This document shows, one piece after another, positions 21,301 through 29,700 of a stretch of 64,000 nt of DNA; position 1 is the stretch's first letter, and every line of letters starts with the position of its first letter. Origin of the DNA: Ignavibacteriales bacterium. GTDB taxonomy: Bacteria > Bacteroidota > Ignavibacteria > Ignavibacteriales > Ignavibacteriaceae. The DNA lies in contig JADJIH010000027.1 in the NCBI GenBank assembly GCA_016707115.1, forward strand, positions 1 through 64,000, read 5' to 3'. The position numbers were made by a program, and so were the translations under genes. The notes under the pieces are model-generated. The model was not told where the DNA came from and did no database searches. It saw nothing but the letters and a program-made list of their open reading frames with translations.

Positions 21301-22591
21301 AATGATGAAGATACTAACAAATATTTTATCAAATTCATTCAAGTTTACTCCGTTGCAAGGAATCATTACAGTAAGTATCAAACTTTCATCTAATTCTCCT
21401 TCGTCTAAGTTGGGATACAAGAGTGGCTCGTTAGAAATAAAAATAAGAGATACAGGAATTGGAATACCTCAAAATGAATTACCAAAATTGTTTGATCGTT
21501 TTTATCAAGTAGATAATTCATTTACAAAAGAGCACGAAGGTACAGGAATTGGATTGGCTTTAACAAAAGAACTTGTAGAACTTCATTATGGTAATATTAG
21601 TGTGGAAAGTATTATGGACAATCAAGATAAATCAGGCACAAGTTGGACTGAATTTACAGTAACTCTACCGCTTGGAAGTTCTCATCTGAAGAATGATGAG
21701 ATAATCAAAACGGAAAATGCAGAGGATTCATTACTTCATATTGAAGAGGGAAGATACACTTCTCCCCTTAGTAAACCCGATACTGATTTGATCACAATGA
21801 GTATTAATGATGAGGTGATAAAAGATCAGTCGGAAGAGAAAACTATAGTTTTAGTTGTTGAAGACAATTATGAAATGAGAGAATATATCAAAGAATCACT
21901 CGATAAAAGTTATCAGATTGAAGAAGCAGTAAATGGAGAACAAGGAGTAATGAAAAGCGAAAAAATTATTCCTGATCTTATCATCAGCGATATGATGATG
22001 CCAAAAATGGATGGGAATGAATTGACAAGAATTTTAAAGAACGACGAGAAGACCAGCCACATTCCAATCATTTTGTTAACTGCAAGATCAGGCCAGGAAA
22101 ATAAAATAGAAGGATTAGAAATGGGGGCGGATGATTATCTTACGAAACCTTTTGATATAAAAGAGCTCCGAGCAAGAATTGAAAACCTGATAAAAATCAG
22201 ACGGACACTGCAGACAAAGTATAGCAGGCTTGAATTTGCAACAAAAGCTGAAGGTAAAAAAGCATTGAGTTTAGATGAAAAATTTTTGAATAAAGTTGAG
22301 GAAGTAATTGAACAGCATATATCTAAGGAAGAATTTAATATGGAAGATTTCAGCAGAGAAGTTGCGATGAGTAGAGCTCAATTACACAGAAAATTAAAAG
22401 CTTTGACTGGAAAATCGGCAACCTTATATATTAGAACTGTCAAGCTATTAAAAGCAAAAAAGATGATTGAACATAATACTGGAACTATTTCTGAAATAGC
22501 TTATTCGTTGGGGTTTTCAAGTCCAACATATTTTACCAGGTGTTTTAAAGAAGAATTTGGTTATCCGCCCAGTGAAATAACTAAACTCTAG
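18383..22591 (+). CDS. Hybrid two-component system protein (propeller sensor, kinase, receiver, AraC HTH)
   Basis: This 1402-residue protein has every element of a Bacteroidota-type hybrid two-component regulator. A signal/anchor span lies at residues about 29-46. Some 12-14 Reg_prop blades follow (for example GNLWIGTSLGLEKLD, GVLWIGTANGLNKFD, GNVWFGTNIGLNKYI), then a Y_Y_Y domain at about 720-795 and a second span near 812-830. Next come HisKA with phospho-His 869 (FANISHEFRTP), HATPase motifs DTGIGIP and GTGIGLAL, a receiver with phospho-Asp 1203 (LIISDMMMPKMDG) and a C-terminal AraC helix-turn-helix. It would sense a periplasmic ligand and activate nearby genes. The GTG at 18383 and ATG at 18392 are both possible starts; neither has a clear ribosome site. 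No SusC/SusD pair is near, unlike classical polysaccharide loci. Confidence 0.93.
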   Translation: MITMKPKLPNNKIFGVSQGTEAQLHFSQFLFLFIVIFFISFIYIYPQKAKITFEHFTPDQGMSSYIAPCIIQDKEGYLWFGTYDGIDRYDGNTFTSYKNEPGNKSSINSGSVQAICEDRAGNLWIGTSLGLEKLDRSTGKFTHLFPHPPTTGIDFSNYILSICEDKFGVLWIGTANGLNKFDKVSGKFSCFRQDRMDPGSISNSYIHAILEDNEGNLWIGTGNGLDRLDRTTGKFVHYWHDPKNQIGSIRIEWNNSIEYSLTHQINSIYEDNNGLLWLCTNGEGLIAFNLKEKFYKTFKHNTDDPLSKNCLTSDYIVSIAQDSDGVYWVGTKFNGLNTFNKEQNKFTHYYHDDYDPKSLSIDMILAIHLERSGTIWISSFTGLNKINRKERLFTQYNNFESSWDNSLGSSAIIANSDNNSLWIEAGNEILKFYPPSGTFVSQFSIQSVGATYIAGDNSGNIWMKHFTGGLSLKEMDGKETRIQYSSGKEFNQQVYCLYSPPSSDTVWIGTLEGDLLSISKKTKTTSFIKSIRTSIKCIYKDSFGILWAGTKDAGLFQYNESERELVLFKSNVNDLGSITSNFITTIHEDKKGNVWFGTNIGLNKYIRSTQSFIHFTEKEGLPNNLIFAIEEDAQGNLWFSTDNGISKLNPETREIKNYDISYGFTTNRFYFTGCKTETGEIYFGGPGGLTRFHPDSIKDNPYIPPIVITSFRIFDKPIPFSNKTELDYDKNFLSFEFASLSYLSPQRNQYAYKMEGVDKDWIYSGTRRYASYTNMEPGEYIFRVKGSNNDGVWNEEGTSIAITILPPFWKTWWAYLSYAGIFIFALFGIRRYEMNRISYKNQTKLDKAVLIEKEETEKLKSRFFANISHEFRTPLTLILGPAEKIISNTSDDIIKDANIIKRNSRRLLQLINQLLDLSKLESGKLKLEASQGNIVSFVKGVVLSFESLAESKDINLKLLSEKDFIELYFDREKMMKILTNILSNSFKFTPLQGIITVSIKLSSNSPSSKLGYKSGSLEIKIRDTGIGIPQNELPKLFDRFYQVDNSFTKEHEGTGIGLALTKELVELHYGNISVESIMDNQDKSGTSWTEFTVTLPLGSSHLKNDEIIKTENAEDSLLHIEEGRYTSPLSKPDTDLITMSINDEVIKDQSEEKTIVLVVEDNYEMREYIKESLDKSYQIEEAVNGEQGVMKSEKIIPDLIISDMMMPKMDGNELTRILKNDEKTSHIPIILLTARSGQENKIEGLEMGADDYLTKPFDIKELRARIENLIKIRRTLQTKYSRLEFATKAEGKKALSLDEKFLNKVEEVIEQHISKEEFNMEDFSREVAMSRAQLHRKLKALTGKSATLYIRTVKLLKAKKMIEHNTGTISEIAYSLGFSSPTYFTRCFKEEFGYPPSEITKL

Positions 22592-22934
22592 TTTTTATTT
22601 TTCTACTTCCTTCCTCAAAAATTCAAGAAATTCATAATTTTTTACAAATGCAACAATAGTGCAAGTAAATGGAACAATACTGTTATGCAGTGTCCTTTAC
22701 AATTTTGTTTATTTGCATTCGTTATTTCGATCAATTTTCTCATGCTTATTGAAGTTCTTTTGAAATAATATTTAGTCCCAGGCACGGCTAACTTTGAATT
22801 CAAGTTAATGTGTGAAGTGAATGTTGCCTGCACCAAAAATAAATTTTTAATAATGTCCATAGCGTGATGATCAAAAAAGTAGCTAATTTGAATCACTACG
22901 GTGTATTTTATCAAATATTATAATGGAAAAATAA
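22592..22934. other. Intergenic region before the S74 repeat-protein pair
   Basis: No gene is supported. The last bases before the start, ATAATGGAAAAATAA, are repeated almost exactly before the second paralog at 24499, so this A-rich leader was duplicated with the gene. No terminator or operator was recognised. Confidence 0.4.
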
Positions 22935-24455
22935 ATGAAAACATTAACCGTATTTTTATTTTTTTGTGTTAGTTCAATAAATATGCTTTCACAAAATATA
23001 ACTAACACACTCGGCACCAACGGGTCCTTTATTATAAAAGATGGCGCAAATACTTTTCTAACTCTTGATCAGTTAAATGGATATCTAACACTAAATAGTG
23101 GAGTGATATTTTTCGGAGCCGATAGATTTTTACATAACTATGGGTTATCTAATACTTTTATGGGTATAAATTCCGGCAATTTTACGATGACAGGTGGTTA
23201 TAACACAGGGTTTGGTAGGAATTCAATGTATTCCAACAACAGCGGTTATTATAATACAGCATTAGGGTATAATTCATTATTTAATAACACAACAGGTTAC
23301 CAAAACACTGCAATTGGATTTAAAGCTCTAACATTAAATACAACAGGAATTGAAAACACAGCAACTGGTTGGGCTTCACTTTATTCCAATACCAGTGGGA
23401 ATTATAACACAGCAACCGGTTCTAGTTCATTATTTTTCAACACCAATGGTTATCAAAACACATCCATGGGATTTAAGTCTTTATATTACAACACTAGCGG
23501 TTATAATAACACAGCCTATGGTTATGCTTCATTAACTTCCAACTCCACTGGGTATGAAAACACAGCTTCGGGATTTGGATCTTTATTCTGGAACAGTGAA
23601 GGAATTAGAAACACAGCTGTAGGATTTCAATCTTTATTTCTCAACACCACTGGCATTGAAAACACAGCCGTAGGATATCAGTCTTTAAGTTCTAACACTT
23701 TAGGTAAATATAATACTGCGGTGGGATTTAAGTCTTTAAATTATAACTCAACCGGTGAATTTAACACAGCATCGGGATTGAATTCATTATATTCAAACAC
23801 GACAGGTTTCCAAAACACAGCATCGGGAAATGCTTCATTATATTTTAACACGACAGGTTACAGTAACACCGCAATAGGTAATGGTGCCGGTCGCGATATA
23901 ACTACAGGTAGTAATAACACTGTAATCGGATTTGATGCCCAAGTACCTAATGGCGCCGCAAACAATCAAGTGCGAATTGGGAATTGGGATGTTACCTATT
24001 CAGGTGTTCAAGTTGCGTGGACAATCACAAGCGATAAGAGATGGAAATCTGATATTAAAAGTTCTGTACTTGGTTTAAACTTCATCAGCAAACTCAACCC
24101 CGTTTCATATACACGCAATAACGACGAGAAAAAAAGAATTGAGTACGGACTGATAGCACAGGAGGTAGAAGAAGTATTAGAAGAATCAGGTATTGAAAAT
24201 GCAGGTATGCTTACAATAGATGATAATGGAAGATACGAACTTCGCTACAATGATTTATTGGCTCCTATGATTAAAGCTATTCAAGAGTTGAAATCTGAAA
24301 ATGAACAACTAAAAAATCAGATAGAAGAAGTATTAGAGATAAGGGAACAGCTATCAGAAATTAAAATCCTGAAAGAAGAATTAATCGAGCAGATAACACA
24401 ACTGAAAGCAAATAATAATATTGGAGAAGTAAAATTCAGCTCTCTTGGAAAGTAG
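22935..24455 (+). CDS. Secreted beta-roll repeat protein with C-terminal S74 intramolecular chaperone
   Basis: A signal peptide (about 20 residues, ending SINMLSQ) is followed by a region of about 60 residues and then about 13 repeats of 17 residues with the pattern TGxxNTAxGxxSLxxNT (residues about 85-335). Regular NTAxG repeats recall the left-handed beta-roll of trimeric adhesin heads. The C-terminus is a Peptidase_S74 endosialidase chaperone domain: WTITSDKRWKSDIKSSVLGL, with Ser366 and Lys371 in the positions of the self-cleavage dyad, then EYGLIAQEVEEVLEESG. A final coiled coil follows. Known family role: the domain trimerises tail-fibre-like proteins and then cleaves itself off. There is no T9SS tail, so the export route past the outer membrane is unclear. 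It is paralogous to the next gene. Confidence 0.85.
   Translation: MKTLTVFLFFCVSSINMLSQNITNTLGTNGSFIIKDGANTFLTLDQLNGYLTLNSGVIFFGADRFLHNYGLSNTFMGINSGNFTMTGGYNTGFGRNSMYSNNSGYYNTALGYNSLFNNTTGYQNTAIGFKALTLNTTGIENTATGWASLYSNTSGNYNTATGSSSLFFNTNGYQNTSMGFKSLYYNTSGYNNTAYGYASLTSNSTGYENTASGFGSLFWNSEGIRNTAVGFQSLFLNTTGIENTAVGYQSLSSNTLGKYNTAVGFKSLNYNSTGEFNTASGLNSLYSNTTGFQNTASGNASLYFNTTGYSNTAIGNGAGRDITTGSNNTVIGFDAQVPNGAANNQVRIGNWDVTYSGVQVAWTITSDKRWKSDIKSSVLGLNFISKLNPVSYTRNNDEKKRIEYGLIAQEVEEVLEESGIENAGMLTIDDNGRYELRYNDLLAPMIKAIQELKSENEQLKNQIEEVLEIREQLSEIKILKEELIEQITQLKANNNIGEVKFSSLGK
23190..23930 (+). repeat. Coding 51-bp tandem repeats in the first S74 protein
   Basis: About 13 in-phase units of 51 bases encode the 17-residue NTAxGxxSL repeat. 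Units differ by many synonymous changes, so the array is old and under protein-level selection. The sister array lies at about 24760-25470. Confidence 0.8.
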
Positions 24456-24498
24456 CCGAATACTATTATTTAACTAATTGAAATAATGGAAAAATAAA

Positions 24499-26037
24499 AT
24501 GAAAAAATTGACCTTGTTTTTAATTCTTTGTGTTTATTCAATCAATATGTTTTCTCAAAACATAACTAACACAATCGGCACTAGCGGTTCTTTTATTATA
24601 AAAGATGGCGCAAATACTTTTCTAACTCTTGATCAGTTAAATGGATATCTAACACTAAATAGTGGAGTGATATTTTTCGGAGCCGATAGATTTATACATA
24701 AGTATGGGTTATCTAATACTTTTATGGGTTTAAATTCCGGTAATTTTTCAATGACGGGTGGTTACAACACAGGACTGGGCAGTTTTACTTTAAATTCCAA
24801 CTCTATGGGTTATTATAACTCAGCATTAGGATATAATTCACTGTATAATAATACAACAGGTTACCAAAACACTGCAATTGGATTTAAAGCGCTAACATTA
24901 AATACAACAGGCATTGAGAACACTGCGACCGGTTGGGCTTCATTGTATTCCAATACAAGTGGAAATTATAACACTGCAGCAGGTTCCGCTTCATTATTTT
25001 TTAACACCACCGGTTATCAAAATACATCTGTGGGATTTAAGTCTTTATATTACAACACCAGTGGTTATAATAATACAGCCACCGGTTATGCTTCACTAAG
25101 TTCCAACTCCACCGGGTATGAGAACACAGCGAATGGATTTGGATCATTATTCTGGAACAGTGAAGGAATTAGAAATACAGCTGTTGGATTTCAAGCTTTA
25201 TTTTTAAACACTCTTGGCGAATCAAACACATCCATTGGATATCAGTCCCTAGGTTCAAACACATTGGGTAATGATAATACAGCGGTGGGATATCAGTCTT
25301 TAAATTATAACTCGATAGGTGACTATAATACAGCTTCTGGTAGTGGTTCATTATATAACAATACCACGGGTTATTATAACACCGCATCAGGTTTTTACTC
25401 ATTGCATAACAACACTACTGGTGAATATAACACAGCAATTGGTATCAGTTCAGGTTCTCTCATAACCACAGGCAATAATAACACTACAATAGGATCTTTT
25501 GCACAAGTTCCTGATGAGACAGCAGACAATCAGGTACGTATTGGTGATGAATCCATAACTTATGCTGGTGTGCAAGTTGCGTGGACAATAACAAGTGACA
25601 AAAGATGGAAATCTGATATTAAAAATTCAGCGCTCGGATTAAACTTTATCAACAAATTAAATCCTGTTTCTTATACGCGTATTAACGATGAGAAAAAAAG
25701 AATTGAATTCGGACTTATAGCACAGGAAGTAGAAGATGTATTAAAAGAATCACATATTGAAAATGCAGGAATGCTGACAATAGATGATATCGGAAGATAT
25801 GAACTGCGTTACAATGATTTACTTGCACCAATGATTAAAGCTATACAAGAGTTGAAAAAGGAGAAAGATGTTGAGATTGCAGAATTGAAAACCGCTAATG
25901 ACGAACTGAAATCCACAACCTTTGAACTAAAAGAAAGATTATCAAAGTTTGAACAGATGCAAAATATGTTAGTAGTAGAAATTGAAAAACTTAAAATAAA
26001 TAATAATGAAAACACAAAAGTAAGCTTGGGTGAATAA
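24499..26037 (+). CDS. Second secreted beta-roll repeat protein with S74 chaperone (paralog)
   Basis: The 512-residue paralog of the preceding gene has the same plan: signal peptide, about 13-14 repeats of 17 residues, S74 domain with Ser366 and Lys371 (TSDKRWKSDIKNSALGLNF), and a longer C-terminal coiled coil (ELKTANDELKSTTFELKERL). A tract of 102 bases (24592-24693) is identical to 23028-23129, while the rest has diverged, which points to local gene conversion. Its stop codon shares a base with the start of the following mini T9SS gene (TAATG), so the two are translationally coupled. Likely function: a surface or fibre protein assembled as a trimer. This is inferred from the S74 family. Confidence 0.85.
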   Translation: MKKLTLFLILCVYSINMFSQNITNTIGTSGSFIIKDGANTFLTLDQLNGYLTLNSGVIFFGADRFIHKYGLSNTFMGLNSGNFSMTGGYNTGLGSFTLNSNSMGYYNSALGYNSLYNNTTGYQNTAIGFKALTLNTTGIENTATGWASLYSNTSGNYNTAAGSASLFFNTTGYQNTSVGFKSLYYNTSGYNNTATGYASLSSNSTGYENTANGFGSLFWNSEGIRNTAVGFQALFLNTLGESNTSIGYQSLGSNTLGNDNTAVGYQSLNYNSIGDYNTASGSGSLYNNTTGYYNTASGFYSLHNNTTGEYNTAIGISSGSLITTGNNNTTIGSFAQVPDETADNQVRIGDESITYAGVQVAWTITSDKRWKSDIKNSALGLNFINKLNPVSYTRINDEKKRIEFGLIAQEVEDVLKESHIENAGMLTIDDIGRYELRYNDLLAPMIKAIQELKKEKDVEIAELKTANDELKSTTFELKERLSKFEQMQNMLVVEIEKLKINNNENTKVSLGE

Positions 26038-26513
26038 TGAAAACATTAATTATTTTTCTCATAATTACATTTATTTCATCTTCGCTTTATAGTCAAAGCA
26101 GTATTGTTTATGATGCAGGCACCATAATTGATATTGGCAGCGGGTCTGATGTTTGCGCCGATACAATAATTATTAATGGAACTAAAACAGGAGTCGGTAC
26201 ATTTTGCAATGCTCCAGTAGCAGTTGAATCAGATAGTATTAGTGTTCCTGATAAGTTTGAACTTTCACAAAACTACCCCAATCCGTTCAACCCAAGTACA
26301 ATAATTAGATATCAGTTACCCATGGCAGGTCACATATCATTGAAGGTCTACGATGTTCTTGGAAATGAAGTTTTAACATTAATTGACCAAGAAAAACCAG
26401 CTGGAAGTTATGAGGCTGAAATTGACGCTTCGCAATTATCATCGGGCGTTTATTTATATAAAATACAAGCCGGCTCTTTTGTTGAAACAAAAAAGATGAT
26501 ATTGTTGAAATAA
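26037..26513 (+). CDS. Small T9SS type A cargo protein
   Basis: The protein has 158 residues: a signal peptide (about 20), only about 50 residues of mature domain with two cysteines (SGSDVCADTIIINGTKTGVG, then FCNAP), a short linker and a complete T9SS type A sorting domain (FELSQNYPNPFNPSTIIRYQ through KKMILLK). It overlaps the upstream S74 gene by one base (TAATG). The tail directs crossing of the outer membrane through the T9SS and attachment or release by the PorU sortase. Because the coupled S74 proteins lack such a tail, this protein may act as their surface partner; that is inference. The mature part is too small to assign a fold. Confidence 0.8.
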   Translation: MKTLIIFLIITFISSSLYSQSSIVYDAGTIIDIGSGSDVCADTIIINGTKTGVGTFCNAPVAVESDSISVPDKFELSQNYPNPFNPSTIIRYQLPMAGHISLKVYDVLGNEVLTLIDQEKPAGSYEAEIDASQLSSGVYLYKIQAGSFVETKKMILLK

Positions 26514-26521
26514 AGTATTTG

Positions 26522-26543
26522 GGCTGGGAATCATTTCCCAGCC
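26522..26543 (+). terminator. Hairpin after the mini T9SS gene, repeated elsewhere
   Basis: GGCTGGGAA-TCAT-TTCCCAGCC, nine perfect base pairs, followed by AACATTTTA. Almost the same element lies at 41894-41920 after another T9SS gene. It has no strong T-run, so it may protect mRNA ends rather than terminate. Confidence 0.55.
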
Positions 26544-26630
26544 AACATTTTAACACAGTATTGATAGGTATAAAGCTCTTTATTGTTAGAAAAGAAGGTT
26601 CTTAATGATTTAAGTTTGCGGAGCCAAAAA

Positions 26631-26655
26631 CCCCAGATAAACTCTGGGGTTTTTT
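26631..26655 (+). terminator. Intrinsic terminator upstream of the second HTCS
   Basis: CCCCAGA-TAAAC-TCTGGGG followed by six T, preceded by AAAAA. It ends the 22935-26513 operon. Confidence 0.85.
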
Positions 26656-26736
26656 AGTTTATACAAACTCTTCTATATTTACCCGTTCTCTTTCAAACCA
26701 AGCCGATTTATAATTTACATTTTACATTTTGCTTAT

Positions 26737-29700
26737 ATGTTTAATAGAAATCTAATTATTCATTTAAAATATTACTTAATAATATTTTTTTTGTTCTATT
26801 CTGCTGACTTATTAGCTCAGAATATTCCCTTTAAACATCTTACAACTGAAAATGGTTTATCCAACAACAAGATACTTGATGTTATTCAAGATAAGACCGG
26901 TTTTATATGGTTAGCTACCGATGATGGCCTAAATCGTTTTGATGGATATCGTTTTAAAGTTTACCGTCACAAATCAAATGACTCTACTTCCATATCAAAT
27001 AATAATGTTTGGACTTTGTTTGAAGATAGAGCGGGTTTTATCTGGATTGGAACAAAAAGCGGAGAATTAAATCGATATGATCCTGATACTGATAGATTTA
27101 CTTCCTGGGAAATAAAATCCGAGTTTGTTAAAGAAAACAGTATTAAATCAATTTATGAAGATAGTCAGGGAGCAATTTGGATAGGGACTTATAAAAGCGG
27201 CTTATACCGTTTCGATCCTGTTACTGAAAAAATTGAAAACTGGCGAAATGCTCCTTTAAATAAGTCTTCATTATCAAATAATTATATCACCTCAATTGTT
27301 GAAGATACGGACGGAAATTTATTAATAAGCACATACATAGGCCTTAATAAATTTAATTATCAAAAATCTAAAAATAATTTTATTAAATATTTTTATGATA
27401 TTAATAATCCAAATACACTTAGTAACAATCTAATCTGGTCCTTATCAAAATCAAAAAATGATCCGAAGCTTATCTGGATAGGAACGGCAGATGGATTAAC
27501 AAGTTACCGATCTGATTCGAAAAGTTTTTCACGCATACAGATTTCAAATCCACAAAACATACAATTTGGTACTTCAACAGGTAATGTAATTGAAGAAATA
27601 AATGAGGAAGAAAAATTATTATGGATTGATTCGTACGCAGGTCTATTAAGAATTAATCAAAACACCGGGCAAAGCTCCAGATATTTATCTCAGAAGAACA
27701 GTTCTGATTATTTAATCAATAATCAAATAAATAAGATTCTTAAGGATCGTTCTGGTGTTACTTGGATTGCAACAGAAAATGGGTTGAGCTACTTCTCTTC
27801 TAAAAGTACAAAGTTTAATAATGTCCATTCTAATAAATATGGTGTGCTGGATTTTAATCTGCTTAAGGACAAAAATATAACTGCAATCACTCAAACTTCT
27901 AACGGAACAATTTGGTTTGGAACAGACAACGGATTATATCAATCTAATAATGTAAATGGCAAAATAATTATCAAAGAATATCCCGGGCTTAAAGGCATTC
28001 ATATCTGGTCCCTAACTTCAACTGAAGCTGATGATTTGTGGATTGGTACATACGGCAGCGGTTTAATTTTTCTTGATGTGAAAAACAATCAAATAAAAAA
28101 ATGGCAGTTCACCGACAGAAGATTACAAACACAATCAGTTCTTTTTAACAAGTCTGTGCTCAATGATGATCAAAATAATTTGTGGATTGGATTTTGGGGA
28201 TTGGGTCTTGCAAAAATTAATAATGTTACTCGCGATTTTAAGCTTTGGCAAAGCACTGCAAAAAATAGTGAATCTGGAATAAGCCATAATGATGTTTGGG
28301 CATTATACAGGGATAGCAAAGACAGAATGTGGATAGGTACAAATGGCGGCGGTCTTAATTTACTTGTTGATGAAGCGAATAGTGAATTTATAAAATGGCT
28401 TGCTGATGAAAATCAACCAAATAGTATAAGCGGCAATAGTATTTATTCTATTATTGAATCTAAAACTGGCAAACACAATACTAAGTCTAACCAAACTATT
28501 TTGTGGATAGGAACAAATAAAGGTTTAAATAAATTTGTTATTAGCAACTCCGCAAATGCATCCGAAAAATCCCGGTTTAATGTTGAGATAATTAAATATT
28601 CGATAAAAGATGGCTTAGCAGATAATTCTATAAACGGAATTCTAGAAGATGCAGATGGTAATTTATGGCTTGGTACTAATTCCGGCATTACGCTTTTTGA
28701 AGTTGCAAAAAATAAATTTACAAATTTTACCAAGTCTGATGGAATAATCGGATCAAACTTTAATACAGCCTCTGCTTTCAAAACTCAAAACGGGCTGTTG
28801 CTTTTCGGAAGTTCATCAGGGTTAAACTATTTTGATCCGAAACAAATTATACCATCTTCTTATTTTGCTCCTGTAGTTCTTACTGATTTCCAAATATTTA
28901 ATCAATCCATAAATGCCGGAGAAAAATCTCCGTTAACAAAAAATATCAGCATAGCAAAGGAAGTTATACTTTCATACAATCAAAACGTTTTTTCTTTTGA
29001 GTTTGCTGCACTGGATTATAATTCACCGCAATCAATTCAATATGCATATATGATGGAAGGATTTGATGAAGACTGGATTGAAAGCGGATCTAGAAGATTT
29101 GTTACATACACTAACCTTAGTCCTGGTACATATAAATTTAAGGTTAAAGCCACCAATGCAGATGGAATCTGGAATGAGAATGCAACAGAACTTGCTGTAA
29201 TAATTAATTCACCATGGTGGGCGACAGGATGGGCTTATGCCTTATACGTTTTAGTAATTATTGCCGGCTTATATACTATTAGAAGGTTCGAACTAAACAG
29301 AACACGTTTAAAAAACATTTTAAGAATGCAGGAATATGAAGCGATTAAACAAAAAGAAATTGATGAAACAAAATCCCGTTTCTTCGCTAATCTATCGCAC
29401 GAGTTTCGCACTCCTTTGATGCTTATAAAAGGACCCCTGGAACAATTGATTGACGATGAATCAAATAAAAAAAATATTGATCGTTACAAAATGATTCAAC
29501 GTAATACCGAAAATCTTCAATCGCTAATCGATCAATTACTTGAATTAACACAGCTTGAATCAGCATCAGTTCCAGTTAAAGCTGCTAAAGAAAATTTAAT
29601 TTCCGTATTACGCGGATTACTATCATCTTTTGAATCGCTTGCTGATGATAAAAAAATTAAACTTACTTTTAACAGCAAATATGATTTATTACCTGCCTGG

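Noticed and set aside
22642..22914. Minus-strand 90-codon frame between the HTCS and the S74 gene
   Set aside because: Composition is not protein-like, there is no ribosome site and no recognisable domain.
23190..25470. Regular 51-bp repeats looked at as a possible CRISPR or satellite array
   Set aside because: Units are in frame, encode a constant 17-residue protein motif, vary at silent sites, and have no unique spacers.
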